DNA from: Hylemonella sp.
GTDB taxonomy: Bacteria; Pseudomonadota; Gammaproteobacteria; Burkholderiales; Burkholderiaceae_C
Reading direction: 5' to 3'
NCBI RefSeq assembly: GCF_027532185.1
Contig: NZ_JAPZSV010000007.1
Coordinates: forward strand, 1-64,000
Length of the DNA: 64,000 nt
In this document: positions 25,736 to 34,086 of the stretch, one piece after another
Layout: each line of letters begins with the position of its first letter
How positions within the stretch are numbered: position 1 is the first letter of the stretch
Program-made: the position numbers and the translations under genes
Notes under the pieces: model-generated
Seen by the model: only the letters and a program-made list of their open reading frames with translations
Databases searched by the model: none
What the model was told of the DNA's origin: nothing

Positions 25736-26452
25736 ATGACAACCAAGACTCCTGCCCTCGAAATCAAGAACCTGCAGGCCTGGTACGGCGAATCGCACGT
25801 GCTGCACGGCGTGGACATGGTGGTGCACCCCGGCGAGGTGGTGACGCTGCTGGGCCGCAACGGCGCCGGCCGCACCACGACACTGCGCGCCATCATGGGC
25901 CTGACGGGCACGCGCCAGGGTTCGATCCAGATCAACGGAGTGGAGACCATCGGCTCCCCCACCCACCGCATCGCCCACCTGGGCGTGGGCTACTGCCCCG
26001 AGGAACGCGGCATCTTCTCCAGCCTCTCGTGCGAAGAAAACCTCATGCTGCCCCCGCAGCTCAAGGGCACGGACGGCGGCATGTCGATCGACGAGATCTA
26101 CGCCATGTTCCCCAACCTGGCCGAGCGCCGCCAGAGCCAGGGCACGCGCCTCTCGGGCGGCGAGCAGCAGATGCTGGCCGTGGCGCGCATCCTGCGCACG
26201 GGTGCCAAGCTGCTGTTGCTCGATGAAATCTCCGAGGGTCTGGCGCCGGTGATCGTGCAGGCGCTGGCGCGCATGATCGTGACGCTGCGCGAGAAGGGCT
26301 ACACCATCGTGATGGTGGAGCAGAACTTCCGCTTCGCCGCGCCGCTGGCCGACCGCTTCTATGTCATGGAGCACGGCCGCATCGTCGAGCAGTTCCCCGC
26401 TGCGCAGCTGCAGGCCAAGACGGCCGTCCTCAACGAATTGCTAGGCGTCTGA
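25736..26452 (+). CDS. livF: Liv-type ABC transporter ATP-binding protein (LivF family), Walker A Lys replaced by Arg
   Basis: 238 aa; the ATG at 25736 is chosen because upstream sequence is the repeat element. The P-loop reads GRNGAGRTTT (40-49), so the invariant lysine is Arg46 (codon CGC). The signature LSGGEQQM, Walker B LLLLDEISEGL and the switch region MVEQNFRFA are normal. A similar Arg is, from memory, present in other LivF relatives of Burkholderiales, so this may be a functional variant in which the LivG partner provides the better ATP site. Same operon as livG and the receptor gene. Confidence 0.92.
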   Translation: MTTKTPALEIKNLQAWYGESHVLHGVDMVVHPGEVVTLLGRNGAGRTTTLRAIMGLTGTRQGSIQINGVETIGSPTHRIAHLGVGYCPEERGIFSSLSCEENLMLPPQLKGTDGGMSIDEIYAMFPNLAERRQSQGTRLSGGEQQMLAVARILRTGAKLLLLDEISEGLAPVIVQALARMIVTLREKGYTIVMVEQNFRFAAPLADRFYVMEHGRIVEQFPAAQLQAKTAVLNELLGV

Positions 26453-26507
26453 CACGCCTGGCCCCCTCATCCGGTTCTTTTCCCCCACCACCTCATCAGG
26501 AGACACT

Positions 26508-27701
26508 ATGAAAAGACAACTGACCGCCATCGCTCTTGCGCTGGGCATCGCCGGCCTGGCCGCCACCGCGCAAGCGCAGGACAAGGTCCGCATCGGCTTC
26601 ATCACCGATATGTCCAGCCTCTACTCCGACGTGGACGGCAAGAACGGCGCCCTGGCCATCCAGATGGCCATTGACGACTTCGGCGGCAAGGTCAACGGCA
26701 AGCCCATCGAGCTGCTGTCGGCCGACCACCAGAACAAGGCGGACATCGCCGCCTCCAAGGCCCGCGAGTGGATCGACACGCAAGGCCTGACCATGCTCTT
26801 CGGCGGCACCAACTCCGGCACCGCCCTGGCCATGGCCCAGGTGGCCAACGAGAAGAAGCGCGTCTTCTTCGTCAACGGCGCCGGCGGCTCCGCGCTGACC
26901 AACGCCCAGTGCACGCCCTACACCATCCACTACGCCTACGACACCGTGGCCCTGGCCAAGGGTACGGCTGGCGCCATCGTGGACCAGGGCGGCAAGAGCT
27001 GGTACTTCCTGACGGCCGACTACGCCTTCGGCCAGCTGCTGGAGACCGATGCGTCCAACGTGGTGAAGGCCAAGGGCGGCACCGTGGCCGGCGCCGTGCG
27101 CCACCCGCTCAACGCGTCGGACTTCTCGTCCTTCCTGCTGCAGGCCCAGAACTCCAAGGCCCAGATCCTGGGTCTGGCCAACGCCGGTGGCGACACCATC
27201 AACGCCATCAAGGCCGCGCGTGAGTTCGGCATCAACAAGAGCATGAAGATGGCCGGTCTGCTGGTCTTCAACTCCGACGTGCACAGCATGGGCCTGCGCA
27301 ACACCGAAGGCCTGCTGCTCACCACGAGCTGGGACTGGAACCTGAACGACGAATCGCGCGCCTTCGGCAAGAAGTTCTTCGACAAGACCAAGCGCATGCC
27401 GACCGACATCCAGGCCGCCAACTACTCGGCCACGATGAACTACCTCAAGGCCCTGCAGGCCACCAAGACGGAAGACGCCGACAAGGTGATGGCGTACCTG
27501 AAGAGCACCAAGCTCAAGGACTTCTACGCCGAGGGCGTGATCCGTCCGGACGGCCGCTACGTGCACGACATGTACCTGATGCAGGTCAAGTCGCCCGCCG
27601 AGTCCAAGCAGCCCTGGGACTACTACAAGGTCGTGAAGAAGCTGCCCGGCGACGAGGTGTTCACCACCAAGGCCGAGAGCAAGTGCGCCCTCTGGAAGTG
27701 A
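26508..27701 (+). CDS. ABC transporter substrate-binding protein (second Liv-type operon)
   Basis: 397 aa with AGGAGA before the ATG and a signal peptide ending at AQAQ (about residue 24). The N-terminal lobe starts DKVRIGFITDMSSLYSDVDGKNG; GTNSGTALAMAQVANEKKRVFFVNGAG and YDTVALAKGTAG are typical periplasmic binding protein type 1 landmarks of this subfamily. It delivers ligand to the LivH/LivM pair encoded downstream. A hairpin directly after its stop codon may raise its level relative to the permeases. Confidence 0.94.
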   Translation: MKRQLTAIALALGIAGLAATAQAQDKVRIGFITDMSSLYSDVDGKNGALAIQMAIDDFGGKVNGKPIELLSADHQNKADIAASKAREWIDTQGLTMLFGGTNSGTALAMAQVANEKKRVFFVNGAGGSALTNAQCTPYTIHYAYDTVALAKGTAGAIVDQGGKSWYFLTADYAFGQLLETDASNVVKAKGGTVAGAVRHPLNASDFSSFLLQAQNSKAQILGLANAGGDTINAIKAAREFGINKSMKMAGLLVFNSDVHSMGLRNTEGLLLTTSWDWNLNDESRAFGKKFFDKTKRMPTDIQAANYSATMNYLKALQATKTEDADKVMAYLKSTKLKDFYAEGVIRPDGRYVHDMYLMQVKSPAESKQPWDYYKVVKKLPGDEVFTTKAESKCALWK

Positions 27702-27714
27702 TCGTCTAAACCAG

Positions 27715-27745
27715 GGCCGGCCCACGCCGACGGTGTGGGCCGGCC
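27715..27745 (+). other. Intercistronic hairpin between receptor and permease genes
   Basis: Perfect 11-bp arms GGCCGGCCCAC and GTGGGCCGGCC around a 9-nt loop, without a U-run. It is placed to protect the 3' end of the receptor mRNA or to reduce transcription into livH. Confidence 0.75.
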
Positions 27746-27763
27746 TTGCAACGTGCAGTACAC

Positions 27764-28648
27764 ATGGAAATCTTTGGTAAATCGCTTCCGGCCCTGCTGA
27801 GCCAGCTCCTGCTGGGGCTGGTCAACGGCTCTTTCTACGCGATCCTGAGCCTGGGCCTGGCCGTGATCTTCGGCCTGCTCAACGTGATCAACTTCGCGCA
27901 CGGAGCGCTGTTCATGCTGGGGGCGCTGTTCACCTGGATGGCCATGAACTACCTGGGCATCGGCTACTGGTGGATGCTGCTGCTGGCGCCGCTGGCCGTG
28001 GGCCTGATCGGCATCGTGATCGAGCGCACCATGCTGCGCTGGATCTACAAGCTGGATCACCTCTATGGTCTGCTGCTCACGCTGGGCCTGACGCTGCTGA
28101 TCGAAGGTCTGTTGCGCTCGATCTACGGCGCCTCGGGCCTGAACTACGACACCCCCGAACTGCTCGAAGGCGCCACCAATCTGGGCTTCATGATGCTGCC
28201 CAACTACCGCGTCTGGGTGGTGGTGGCTTCCATCACCGTCTGCCTGGCGACCTGGTACGTGATCGAGAAGACCCGCCTGGGCGCCTACCTGCGCGCAGCC
28301 ACCGAGAACCCGCGCCTGGTGGAGGCCTTCGGCATCAACGTGCCGCTGATGGTCACGCTGACCTACGGCTTCGGCGTGGCGCTGGCCGCCTTTGCCGGCG
28401 TGCTGGCTGCACCTGTCATCCAGGTCTCGCCGCTGATGGGGCAGAACCTCATCATCGTGGTGTTTGCCGTGGTGGTGATCGGCGGCATGGGCTCCATCCT
28501 GGGCTCCATCCTCACCGGTCTGGGCCTGGGCGTCGTGGAAGGTTTCACCAAAGTGTTTTACCCCGAGGCTTCCTCGACCGTGGTCTTCGTGATCATGGTC
28601 ATCGTGCTGCTGACGCGCCCGGCCGGTCTGTTCGGCAAAGAGAAATAA
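27764..28648 (+). CDS. livH: Liv-type ABC transporter permease (LivH family), second operon
   Basis: 294 aa from the ATG at 27764. Typical segments: LLLGLVNGSFYAILSLGLAVIFGLLNVINFAHGALFMLGA at the N-terminus, the EAA-like loop TRLGAYLRAATENPRLVEAFGIN, and FAVVVIGGMGSILGSILTGLGLGVVEG near the end. Inner-membrane channel subunit; forms the pore with the livM product encoded 15 bp downstream. Confidence 0.95.
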   Translation: MEIFGKSLPALLSQLLLGLVNGSFYAILSLGLAVIFGLLNVINFAHGALFMLGALFTWMAMNYLGIGYWWMLLLAPLAVGLIGIVIERTMLRWIYKLDHLYGLLLTLGLTLLIEGLLRSIYGASGLNYDTPELLEGATNLGFMMLPNYRVWVVVASITVCLATWYVIEKTRLGAYLRAATENPRLVEAFGINVPLMVTLTYGFGVALAAFAGVLAAPVIQVSPLMGQNLIIVVFAVVVIGGMGSILGSILTGLGLGVVEGFTKVFYPEASSTVVFVIMVIVLLTRPAGLFGKEK

Positions 28649-28663
28649 GAGGCTCGCCCCACC

Positions 28664-29641
28664 ATGAACATCAAGAAAATCGGGTACGGCCTTCTGTTGC
28701 TGGGTCTGCTGGTGGCGCCCTTTGCCGGCGCCTACCCCGTGTTTGTCATGAAGCTGATGTGCTTCGCACTGTTTGCTTCGGCCTTCAACCTGCTGCTGGG
28801 CTACACCGGCCTGCTGTCCTTCGGCCATGCGGCCTTCCTGGGCGGCGCGGCCTACGTGGCGGGCCACGCCGTGAAGGTTTGGGGGCTGACCCCCGAGCTG
28901 GGCCTGCTGCTGGGCACGCTGGGTGCGGCGGCCATGGGCTGGGTCTTCGGTGCGCTGGCCATACGCCGCCAGGGCATCTACTTCGCCATGATCACGCTGG
29001 CGCTGGCGCAGATGGTCTTCTTCCTGTGCCTGCAGGCGCCGCAGACCGGCGGCGAGGACGGGCTGCAGGGCGTGCCGCGCGGCAAGCTCTTCGGCGTGGT
29101 CGACCTGAGCAACGACGTGGTGATGTACTACGTGGCGCTGGTGATCGTGTTGGCAGCCTTCCTGCTGATCGTGCGCATCATCCACTCGCCCTTCGGCCAG
29201 GTGCTCAAGGCCATCAAGGAGAACGAGCCGCGCTCCATCTCCCTGGGCTACGACACGCAGCGCTTCAAGCTGCTGGCCTTCGTGCTGTCGGCTGCGCTGG
29301 CCGGCCTGGCCGGTTCGCTCAAGACCCTGGTGCTGGGCTTTGCGACCCTGAGCGACGTGCACTGGACGGCTTCGGGCCAGGTGGTGCTGATGACGCTCGT
29401 GGGCGGCATGGGCACGCTCTCGGGCCCCATCCTGGGCTCGGCCCTGGTCATCGTGCTGGAAAACAAGATCGGCGAGATGGGCGGCTGGCTGGCCAAGCTG
29501 AGCGGCGTGGAGTGGTTCGCCTCACTGGGTGAATCGGTCACCATCGTCACCGGCCTGATCTTCGTGGTCTGCGTGCTGGCCTTCCGCCGCGGCGTGATGG
29601 GCGAGCTGATCGCCTGGCTGGAGCGCCGCAAGAAGAGCTGA
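28664..29641 (+). CDS. livM: Liv-type ABC transporter permease (LivM family), second operon
   Basis: 325 aa integral membrane protein. The family motif LLGYTGLLSFGHAAFLGGAAY is near residues 44-64, the ATPase-contacting loop is FGQVLKAIKENEPRSISLGY, and VVLMTLVGGMGTLSGPILGSA is the last conserved membrane segment. Last gene of the operon; it ends at a strong terminator. Confidence 0.95.
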   Translation: MNIKKIGYGLLLLGLLVAPFAGAYPVFVMKLMCFALFASAFNLLLGYTGLLSFGHAAFLGGAAYVAGHAVKVWGLTPELGLLLGTLGAAAMGWVFGALAIRRQGIYFAMITLALAQMVFFLCLQAPQTGGEDGLQGVPRGKLFGVVDLSNDVVMYYVALVIVLAAFLLIVRIIHSPFGQVLKAIKENEPRSISLGYDTQRFKLLAFVLSAALAGLAGSLKTLVLGFATLSDVHWTASGQVVLMTLVGGMGTLSGPILGSALVIVLENKIGEMGGWLAKLSGVEWFASLGESVTIVTGLIFVVCVLAFRRGVMGELIAWLERRKKS

Positions 29642-29656
29642 GTGCCTCGCCCCTGT

Positions 29657-29687
29657 CAAAAGCCGCCTGCGGGCGGCTTTTGTTTTT
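29657..29687 (+). terminator. Rho-independent terminator of the second Liv operon
   Basis: Perfect 11-bp arms CAAAAGCCGCC and GGCGGCTTTTG around TGCG, followed by TTTTT. Confidence 0.93.
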
Positions 29688-29770
29688 GAGCCAGGTCAAG
29701 ACAGCGCGGGATGTGGCGCGCACAATGGTTCTGCACGGTCGACGCCCTGCGCGCGCCGGAAAGGAATGCC

Positions 29771-30256
29771 ATGCGCCCCCTCACCGCCCCTGCCCGCCTG
29801 ATCGTCACAGCCCTGGCCGCCCTGCTGCTGACCAGCTGCGCCGTGGAATGGGAGAACCCCAAGCCCGCACGCCAGCTGGCCCAGGCACAGCAGCCGCCGG
29901 GCTCGGCCTATCTGGGCTGGCGCGTCTACCAGGAGCGCTGCGCCGCCTGCCACGGCGTGGACGCACAAGGCAGGGCCAACGCCCCCAACCTGCTGCGGCG
30001 CCTGCAGACCCTGGGCCCGCGTGAATTCGTGAGCCTGGTGCTCTACCGCTACGACGCGAGCTTGCAGGGCGAACCCGCCGCCACCCGCGGCAGCCGCGAG
30101 GCGCAGGTCGAAACCCTGATGGAACGCCGTGACCCGCCCCTGACCATGCCCGCCTGGCGGGAGGAGCCGCGCGTGAACGCGCATGTGCTGGATCTGTACG
30201 CTTATCTGTCGGGACGGGCGGAGGGGCGGCTGGGTACGGGCAAGCCGGCGCCCTGA
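29771..30256 (+). CDS. Cytochrome c lipoprotein
   Basis: 161 aa; the ATG at 29771 follows AAGGAAT and opens a lipoprotein signal with lipobox LLTSC (Cys23). The frame is open further upstream but that part lacks a start site. One heme motif, CAACH (57-61), then NAPNLLRRLQTLGPREFVSLVLYRY and a distal PPLTMPAW that can supply the Met ligand. Likely a membrane-anchored periplasmic electron carrier. Its last 95 bp are duplicated in diverged form at 31136-31230. Confidence 0.88.
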   Translation: MRPLTAPARLIVTALAALLLTSCAVEWENPKPARQLAQAQQPPGSAYLGWRVYQERCAACHGVDAQGRANAPNLLRRLQTLGPREFVSLVLYRYDASLQGEPAATRGSREAQVETLMERRDPPLTMPAWREEPRVNAHVLDLYAYLSGRAEGRLGTGKPAP

Positions 30257-30279
30257 GCCAGCGCGTTCATCGCCCGCGC

Positions 30280-30993
30280 TCAGGCATCCTTGCGCGGGTC
30301 ATCGCGGCGCTCGTACCAGAAGGCCATGCCCGCGCGCTGCTTCACGGCCTGGGGCCCGCGGCGGGCCAGCCCTGCCAGCAGTTGCAACGTCTCCCGGGCG
30401 CTGTAGGTGCGCAGCTTGCGCGCCGAGGTGATGACCGCTTCCTTCAGGACGACGAAGCGGCCCTGCCGCTTGAGCGCACGGCTCATGACCAGCTCTTCCG
30501 CGCCGTAGTAGCGCTCGTCAAAACCGCCCACGGCGACAAACGCGGTGCGGGTGCAGAACAGGAAGCAGCCTGCGGCGTAACCGGTGGCGCGGAACAGGCG
30601 CACGACGCCACGCAGAAGCCAACGCGCGTACGCCGGCGCCGGCTCGTCAAAACGCATGCCCGCCCCGCCGCCCACCGCACCGCTGCGCATGGCCTGCACA
30701 GCCGCGCGTACCACGGCCTCGTTCACCAGCGTGTCGGCATCGACAAAGATCAGCCAGTCACCGCGGGCCGCGCGCGCGCCCGCGTTGCGCGTGGCGGCGA
30801 TCTGCCGGTTCGCCACGCTGACGAGCACGGCACCCTGCTGCTGCGCCAGAGCGGCGGTGGCGTCGGTGGAGGCATCGTCCGCCACGACGATTTCATACGG
30901 CTCGCCCAGCGCCTGCCCCGCCGCGTGCAGGGCGGCCAGCGTGGCCGGCAGACATTGCGCTTCGTTGTAGGCGGGAACGATGAAGGAGATCAT
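30280..30993 (-). CDS. Family 2 glycosyltransferase
   Basis: 237 aa from the ATG at 30993; longer readings start in the duplicated non-coding region. It has a GT-A fold N-terminus SFIVPAYNEAQCLPATL, VVADDASTDATAAL, the nucleotide/metal DxD motif FVDADT (84-89) and GGFDERYYGAEELVMSRALKRQG, the acceptor-side ED-like motif. A C-terminal helix rich in Arg follows. Related to transferases such as TagA/WcaA-like or mannosyl transferases; sugar and acceptor unknown. It is flanked by two copies of the 3' end of the cytochrome c gene. Confidence 0.88.
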   Translation of the reverse strand: MISFIVPAYNEAQCLPATLAALHAAGQALGEPYEIVVADDASTDATAALAQQQGAVLVSVANRQIAATRNAGARAARGDWLIFVDADTLVNEAVVRAAVQAMRSGAVGGGAGMRFDEPAPAYARWLLRGVVRLFRATGYAAGCFLFCTRTAFVAVGGFDERYYGAEELVMSRALKRQGRFVVLKEAVITSARKLRTYSARETLQLLAGLARRGPQAVKQRAGMAFWYERRDDPRKDA

Positions 30994-31135
30994 GGCTGGC
31001 CAGATTCTGAGGCCTGAACCCGCTAAGGGCTGGAGATGGATGCTTAGACCGGCTTGCAAGCGGGGTTGTATCCATGCGGGCCGGTCAGGTACAAACCGAG
31101 CGCAAGAGCCCTCCTCTGAGCTGCCCACCTGTCAG

Positions 31136-31230
31136 GACGAGCCGCGCGTGAACGCGCATGCGATGGATCTGTGCGCGTGGCTGTCGGGACGGGCGGAGGG
31201 GAAGATCGGGACAGGTAAACCGGCGCCCTG
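31136..31230 (+). pseudogene. Diverged partial copy of the cytochrome c 3' end
   Basis: These 95 bp align without gaps to 30161-30255, the end of the cytochrome c lipoprotein gene, with about 80 of 95 bases equal by hand count (offset 975). The translation keeps DEPRVNAHAMDLCAWLSGRAEG versus EEPRVNAHVLDLYAYLSGRAEG, but the stop TGA has become TGC and there is no heme motif or start upstream. It is a gene remnant or the result of a partial tandem duplication around the glycosyltransferase gene. Confidence 0.85.
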
Positions 31231-31265
31231 CGCAGGCAAGGGTGCAGCCGATTCGGCCCGGGCTT

Positions 31266-31646
31266 TCAGGTGGGCTCGTCGTACTGGACAAAGAGCGCGC
31301 CGTCGGCCGTCAGCCAGCGCTCCGCCAACTTGTGCGCCAGTTCGGGCTGATCATGGAAGAGGCGCACTCGCATCGCGAAGACTTTGTCGAACCGCTCTTC
31401 TCCGAGATCCAGGTGCTCCAACGTTGATTGCAAAAACCTCGCGATTCCCGCCGCCACGAAAGCCCTGTTTCTTTTTTCGGCCGCAGCGATCATCTTCAGC
31501 GATCGGTCAACCGCCACATAGCGACCGGTATTCAGCTTCTGGCACACCAGTGTTGCGGCGATACCGTGCCCGCATCCGATCTCCAGCACCCGATCGCCCG
31601 GCTGGATGGCCATCGATGCGACAAAGCTTTCGATCCGATCAGGCAT
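31266..31646 (-). CDS. Short class I SAM-dependent methyltransferase, possibly C-terminally truncated
   Basis: 126 aa. Motif I is RVLEIGCGHGIAATLV (about 19-34), the acidic end of strand 2 is YVAVDRSLKM, and the strand 4-5 region is RFDKVFAMRV and GALFVQYDEPT. Comparable small methyltransferases usually continue for about 50 residues after this last strand, while this one stops right there, close to the cytochrome remnant. It could be functional as a minimal fold or be damaged by the same rearrangement. Substrate unknown. Confidence 0.7.
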   Translation of the reverse strand: MPDRIESFVASMAIQPGDRVLEIGCGHGIAATLVCQKLNTGRYVAVDRSLKMIAAAEKRNRAFVAAGIARFLQSTLEHLDLGEERFDKVFAMRVRLFHDQPELAHKLAERWLTADGALFVQYDEPT

Positions 31647-31674
31647 GGGTCGCAGCGGTTCAGGCGCGGAAAAT

Positions 31675-33051
31675 TCAGTACGTCAGCTCCAGCACCGTCA
31701 CCCGCTGCTGCGCCGCCGGCCAGACGCGGCCTACGAGCTTTTCGCCGTTGAACTCGGCCGCAACAGCACGATCGTCCGCACTGGCGAGCTTGAGCTTGGA
31801 ACTGGACACGCCGGCGCCCACCGGGGGCACGCCGGGCAGCGTGGTCTGGCCATCGAGGCGCAGGCGGTCGCGCTGGGCGTCGAAGTAGCCGCGCGGGCGC
31901 GTGAAGAGGACCAGGGCCTGGGCGTCCTTGTCGGCGGCAGCGATGCGCTCGGGGCGCAGATGGATGATGCCGCTGCTGCGCGGGAAGGCGCTGCGGTAGA
32001 CATGGGTGGTGGCGTAGCCTGCCGCCTGCAGCTCGAACTCATAGTGCACACCGGGCTTGGCCGCGAACGGCCCCCAGCGGCCGTCGGCGCCGGTCGTGTG
32101 CGTGTAGACCGCGGCGCCGCGGCGTGCGCCGGTGGCGGCATCGGTCTCATAGATGGCGAGCTGCGCGCCGGGCAGCGGCAGGTTGTTGGGGTAGTTGCCG
32201 CTGGCGGGGTCGAGCGGGTTCAGGCCCAGGCCGGTGACGGTGCCGCCGAGCTGGGGGCTGGCCTCGGGCGTGATGTCTGCGGCCGGCTCGCGGCCGGTGA
32301 TGAAGCGGTAGGACGCAGCGAAGGCGGCGTAGGAGTAGGACGTCTCGCGGTGGTCGATGCCGGAGAACACCATATTGACGGCACCCTTGAGTTCGGGGCC
32401 GGCAAACGTGACGTTGGTGGGCGTGCCCTTGGCGCCGATCCACAGCCCGTCAGGCTGGGCGAACTTGTCGTTGTTGTCACTGCGGATGGTCATCCAGCGC
32501 ACCGGGCCCGTCACTTCATCGCCGTTGGCATTCTTGGGCGCGTTCAGGCCCGTGAGGAAGGGGCCGGTGCCCGAGAACTCGTTGCCTTCACGAAAGCCCT
32601 TGATGGCCCAGACACCGTGGTTGGGCGTGCCGCCCAGGATGGCATGCGAGACGGTGGCCGCGCCGCCGCCGTTCTGGATGTAGTTACGGATGGCGTTGCC
32701 GCCGCGCGAGTTGCCGATCAGCACGACCTGCGGCGCACCGGTGGCGCGCAGGACCTTGTCGACCTCGGCCTTGAGGTAGGCCATGTGCTCGGCGGTGGAC
32801 GTGCGCCCGGGCTGGGGCTTGCCGTCGTCGTCACGCGCCAGCGGATAGGGCAGCTCGATGGCGTGCAGACGCTCGCGCGGCCAGCCGTTGGATTCGAAGC
32901 GCCAGAGCGTGGTCTGCCACAGCGCGGCGCTGTCGCCGTTGCCGTGCACGAAGACGACGGGCGGGTGCTGGCTGGCGGTGGGTGAGAAGGCGCAGGCGCT
33001 CAGCAGGGCCAGCGCCGCAAACACGGCCCAGAGATGACGACGGATCAGCAT
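31675..33051 (-). CDS. Lipase-like alpha/beta-hydrolase lipoprotein
   Basis: 458 aa with a lipoprotein signal (lipobox LLSAC, Cys20). The hydrolase part opens with PPVVFVHGNGDSAALW (oxyanion HG at 36-37) and has the nucleophile elbow GNSRGGN with Ser115; GTPNHGVWA is typical of secreted lipases. From about residue 290 a beta-rich domain follows (PLPGAQLAIYETDAATGAR, GRWGPFAAKPGVHYEFEL) that looks like a carboxypeptidase regulatory-like or Ig-like module. It likely acts on esters in the periplasm or at the outer membrane. Not clearly operonic. Confidence 0.85.
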   Translation of the reverse strand: MLIRRHLWAVFAALALLSACAFSPTASQHPPVVFVHGNGDSAALWQTTLWRFESNGWPRERLHAIELPYPLARDDDGKPQPGRTSTAEHMAYLKAEVDKVLRATGAPQVVLIGNSRGGNAIRNYIQNGGGAATVSHAILGGTPNHGVWAIKGFREGNEFSGTGPFLTGLNAPKNANGDEVTGPVRWMTIRSDNNDKFAQPDGLWIGAKGTPTNVTFAGPELKGAVNMVFSGIDHRETSYSYAAFAASYRFITGREPAADITPEASPQLGGTVTGLGLNPLDPASGNYPNNLPLPGAQLAIYETDAATGARRGAAVYTHTTGADGRWGPFAAKPGVHYEFELQAAGYATTHVYRSAFPRSSGIIHLRPERIAAADKDAQALVLFTRPRGYFDAQRDRLRLDGQTTLPGVPPVGAGVSSSKLKLASADDRAVAAEFNGEKLVGRVWPAAQQRVTVLELTY

Positions 33052-33183
33052 GGTCGGGGTCTTTCTAGTCCAGGGAAGATGAAGGCCGGGTACGCCGGTC
33101 GGCGCCGCGCACCCCTTGGCAAAACCTTATAGCGGAATTCCTTTGCAGGGCAGCGACAAAGGTGACAGCCAGGTCGCGCGCCC

Positions 33184-33879
33184 TCATTCGAAGCCGCCGG
33201 CGCGCCGCAGCGGCGCGGTGTCGGGTGCCGCCAGCATGTCGATGAGCAGGCGCGCGGCCTGCGGCTGCTCGGCCCGGCTCGCGATGGCCGCGGCGTAGAC
33301 CGTGGCCAGTTCGAACTCCTTGGGCAGTGCGCCCACGAGCTGCACGCCGGGCGTGTAGCGGATCTCGGCGACCTGGGCACAGCCGATCAAGCCGCTGCCG
33401 CTGGCGGCGGCGAGCTCGCGCATGGCGGCGGCGCCGTTGGGCCAGGAGCGCAGCACCGGCTCCAGGGCCTGGGCGACACCCAGGCGCTTGAGCACGCCCA
33501 TGAAGTGGACCCCGGCCGTGGCCTTGTGGGGATCGGGGCAGTAGATGCCCTGGGCCGCCAGCAGTGCCGCCTTGAGCGCTTCGGGCGTGTCCACCCGGGG
33601 CTGGGGCTCGCCGGCCTTGACGGCCAGACCGGTGCGCACCCGTCCCAGGGGACGGGCTGAACCGGGCTGCACACGACCGGCGACGGTGAGCTCGTCGATC
33701 AGGGGCTCGGTGAGGATGAGCACGTCGCAGGGCTCACCGGCGAGCAGCTTGTCGCGCATGAGGCCAACGGCGCCGAAGTGCCCCTCAATGGCGCGGCCCG
33801 TCTCGTTGTAGAAATTGCCGCGCAGCTGCTGCACCAGGCCTTGCGCCGCGCCGCCGCTGAGAATGTGCAAGGAGCTCAT
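33184..33879 (-). CDS. ModA-like substrate-binding protein without a signal peptide
   Basis: 231 aa. LHILSGGAAQGLVQQL at the start, FGAVGLMRDKLLAGEPCDVLILTEPLIDELTVAGRV and TGLAVKAGE follow the molybdate-binding protein fold (type 2 periplasmic binding protein). The segment before SGGA, only MSSLHIL, cannot act as a signal peptide, so the product should be cytosolic. AGGAG lies 8 nt before the ATG, and the ATG overlaps the stop of a 23-codon upstream frame (ATGA). No ModB/ModC genes are adjacent. It may serve as a cytosolic ligand sensor or scavenger; its function is unknown. Confidence 0.82.
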   Translation of the reverse strand: MSSLHILSGGAAQGLVQQLRGNFYNETGRAIEGHFGAVGLMRDKLLAGEPCDVLILTEPLIDELTVAGRVQPGSARPLGRVRTGLAVKAGEPQPRVDTPEALKAALLAAQGIYCPDPHKATAGVHFMGVLKRLGVAQALEPVLRSWPNGAAAMRELAAASGSGLIGCAQVAEIRYTPGVQLVGALPKEFELATVYAAAIASRAEQPQAARLLIDMLAAPDTAPLRRAGGFE

Positions 33880-33947
33880 GGTCTACGCTCCTGCCGATGA
33901 ACGCCAGCGGAAGCAGCCTGCAGGCCGCGCAGAGCAGTGTGGCGCAT
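33876..33947 (-). CDS. Possible 23-aa leader peptide
   Basis: An ATG at 33947 preceded by a near-perfect GGAGGAG ribosome site opens a 23-codon frame (MRHTALRGLQAASAGVHRQERRP) whose TGA overlaps the ATG of the ModA-like gene. The strong ribosome site and the ATGA junction suggest translational coupling. The peptide has no recognisable domain. It could also be chance, or the worn N-terminus of an exported ancestor. Confidence 0.45.
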   Translation of the reverse strand: MRHTALRGLQAASAGVHRQERRP

Positions 33948-34086
33948 GGTCTGTCTCCTCCGTGTTGTTGTGAACCATGCTAGCCCGACACACGCCGCGT
34001 CACCCCCGGACTATCCCTAAAGTCCGTGGCCTCTACGCCACCAGCGTTTCAAATCGCAACAGGATTCAGCGTAGGTGCACGCTGAC

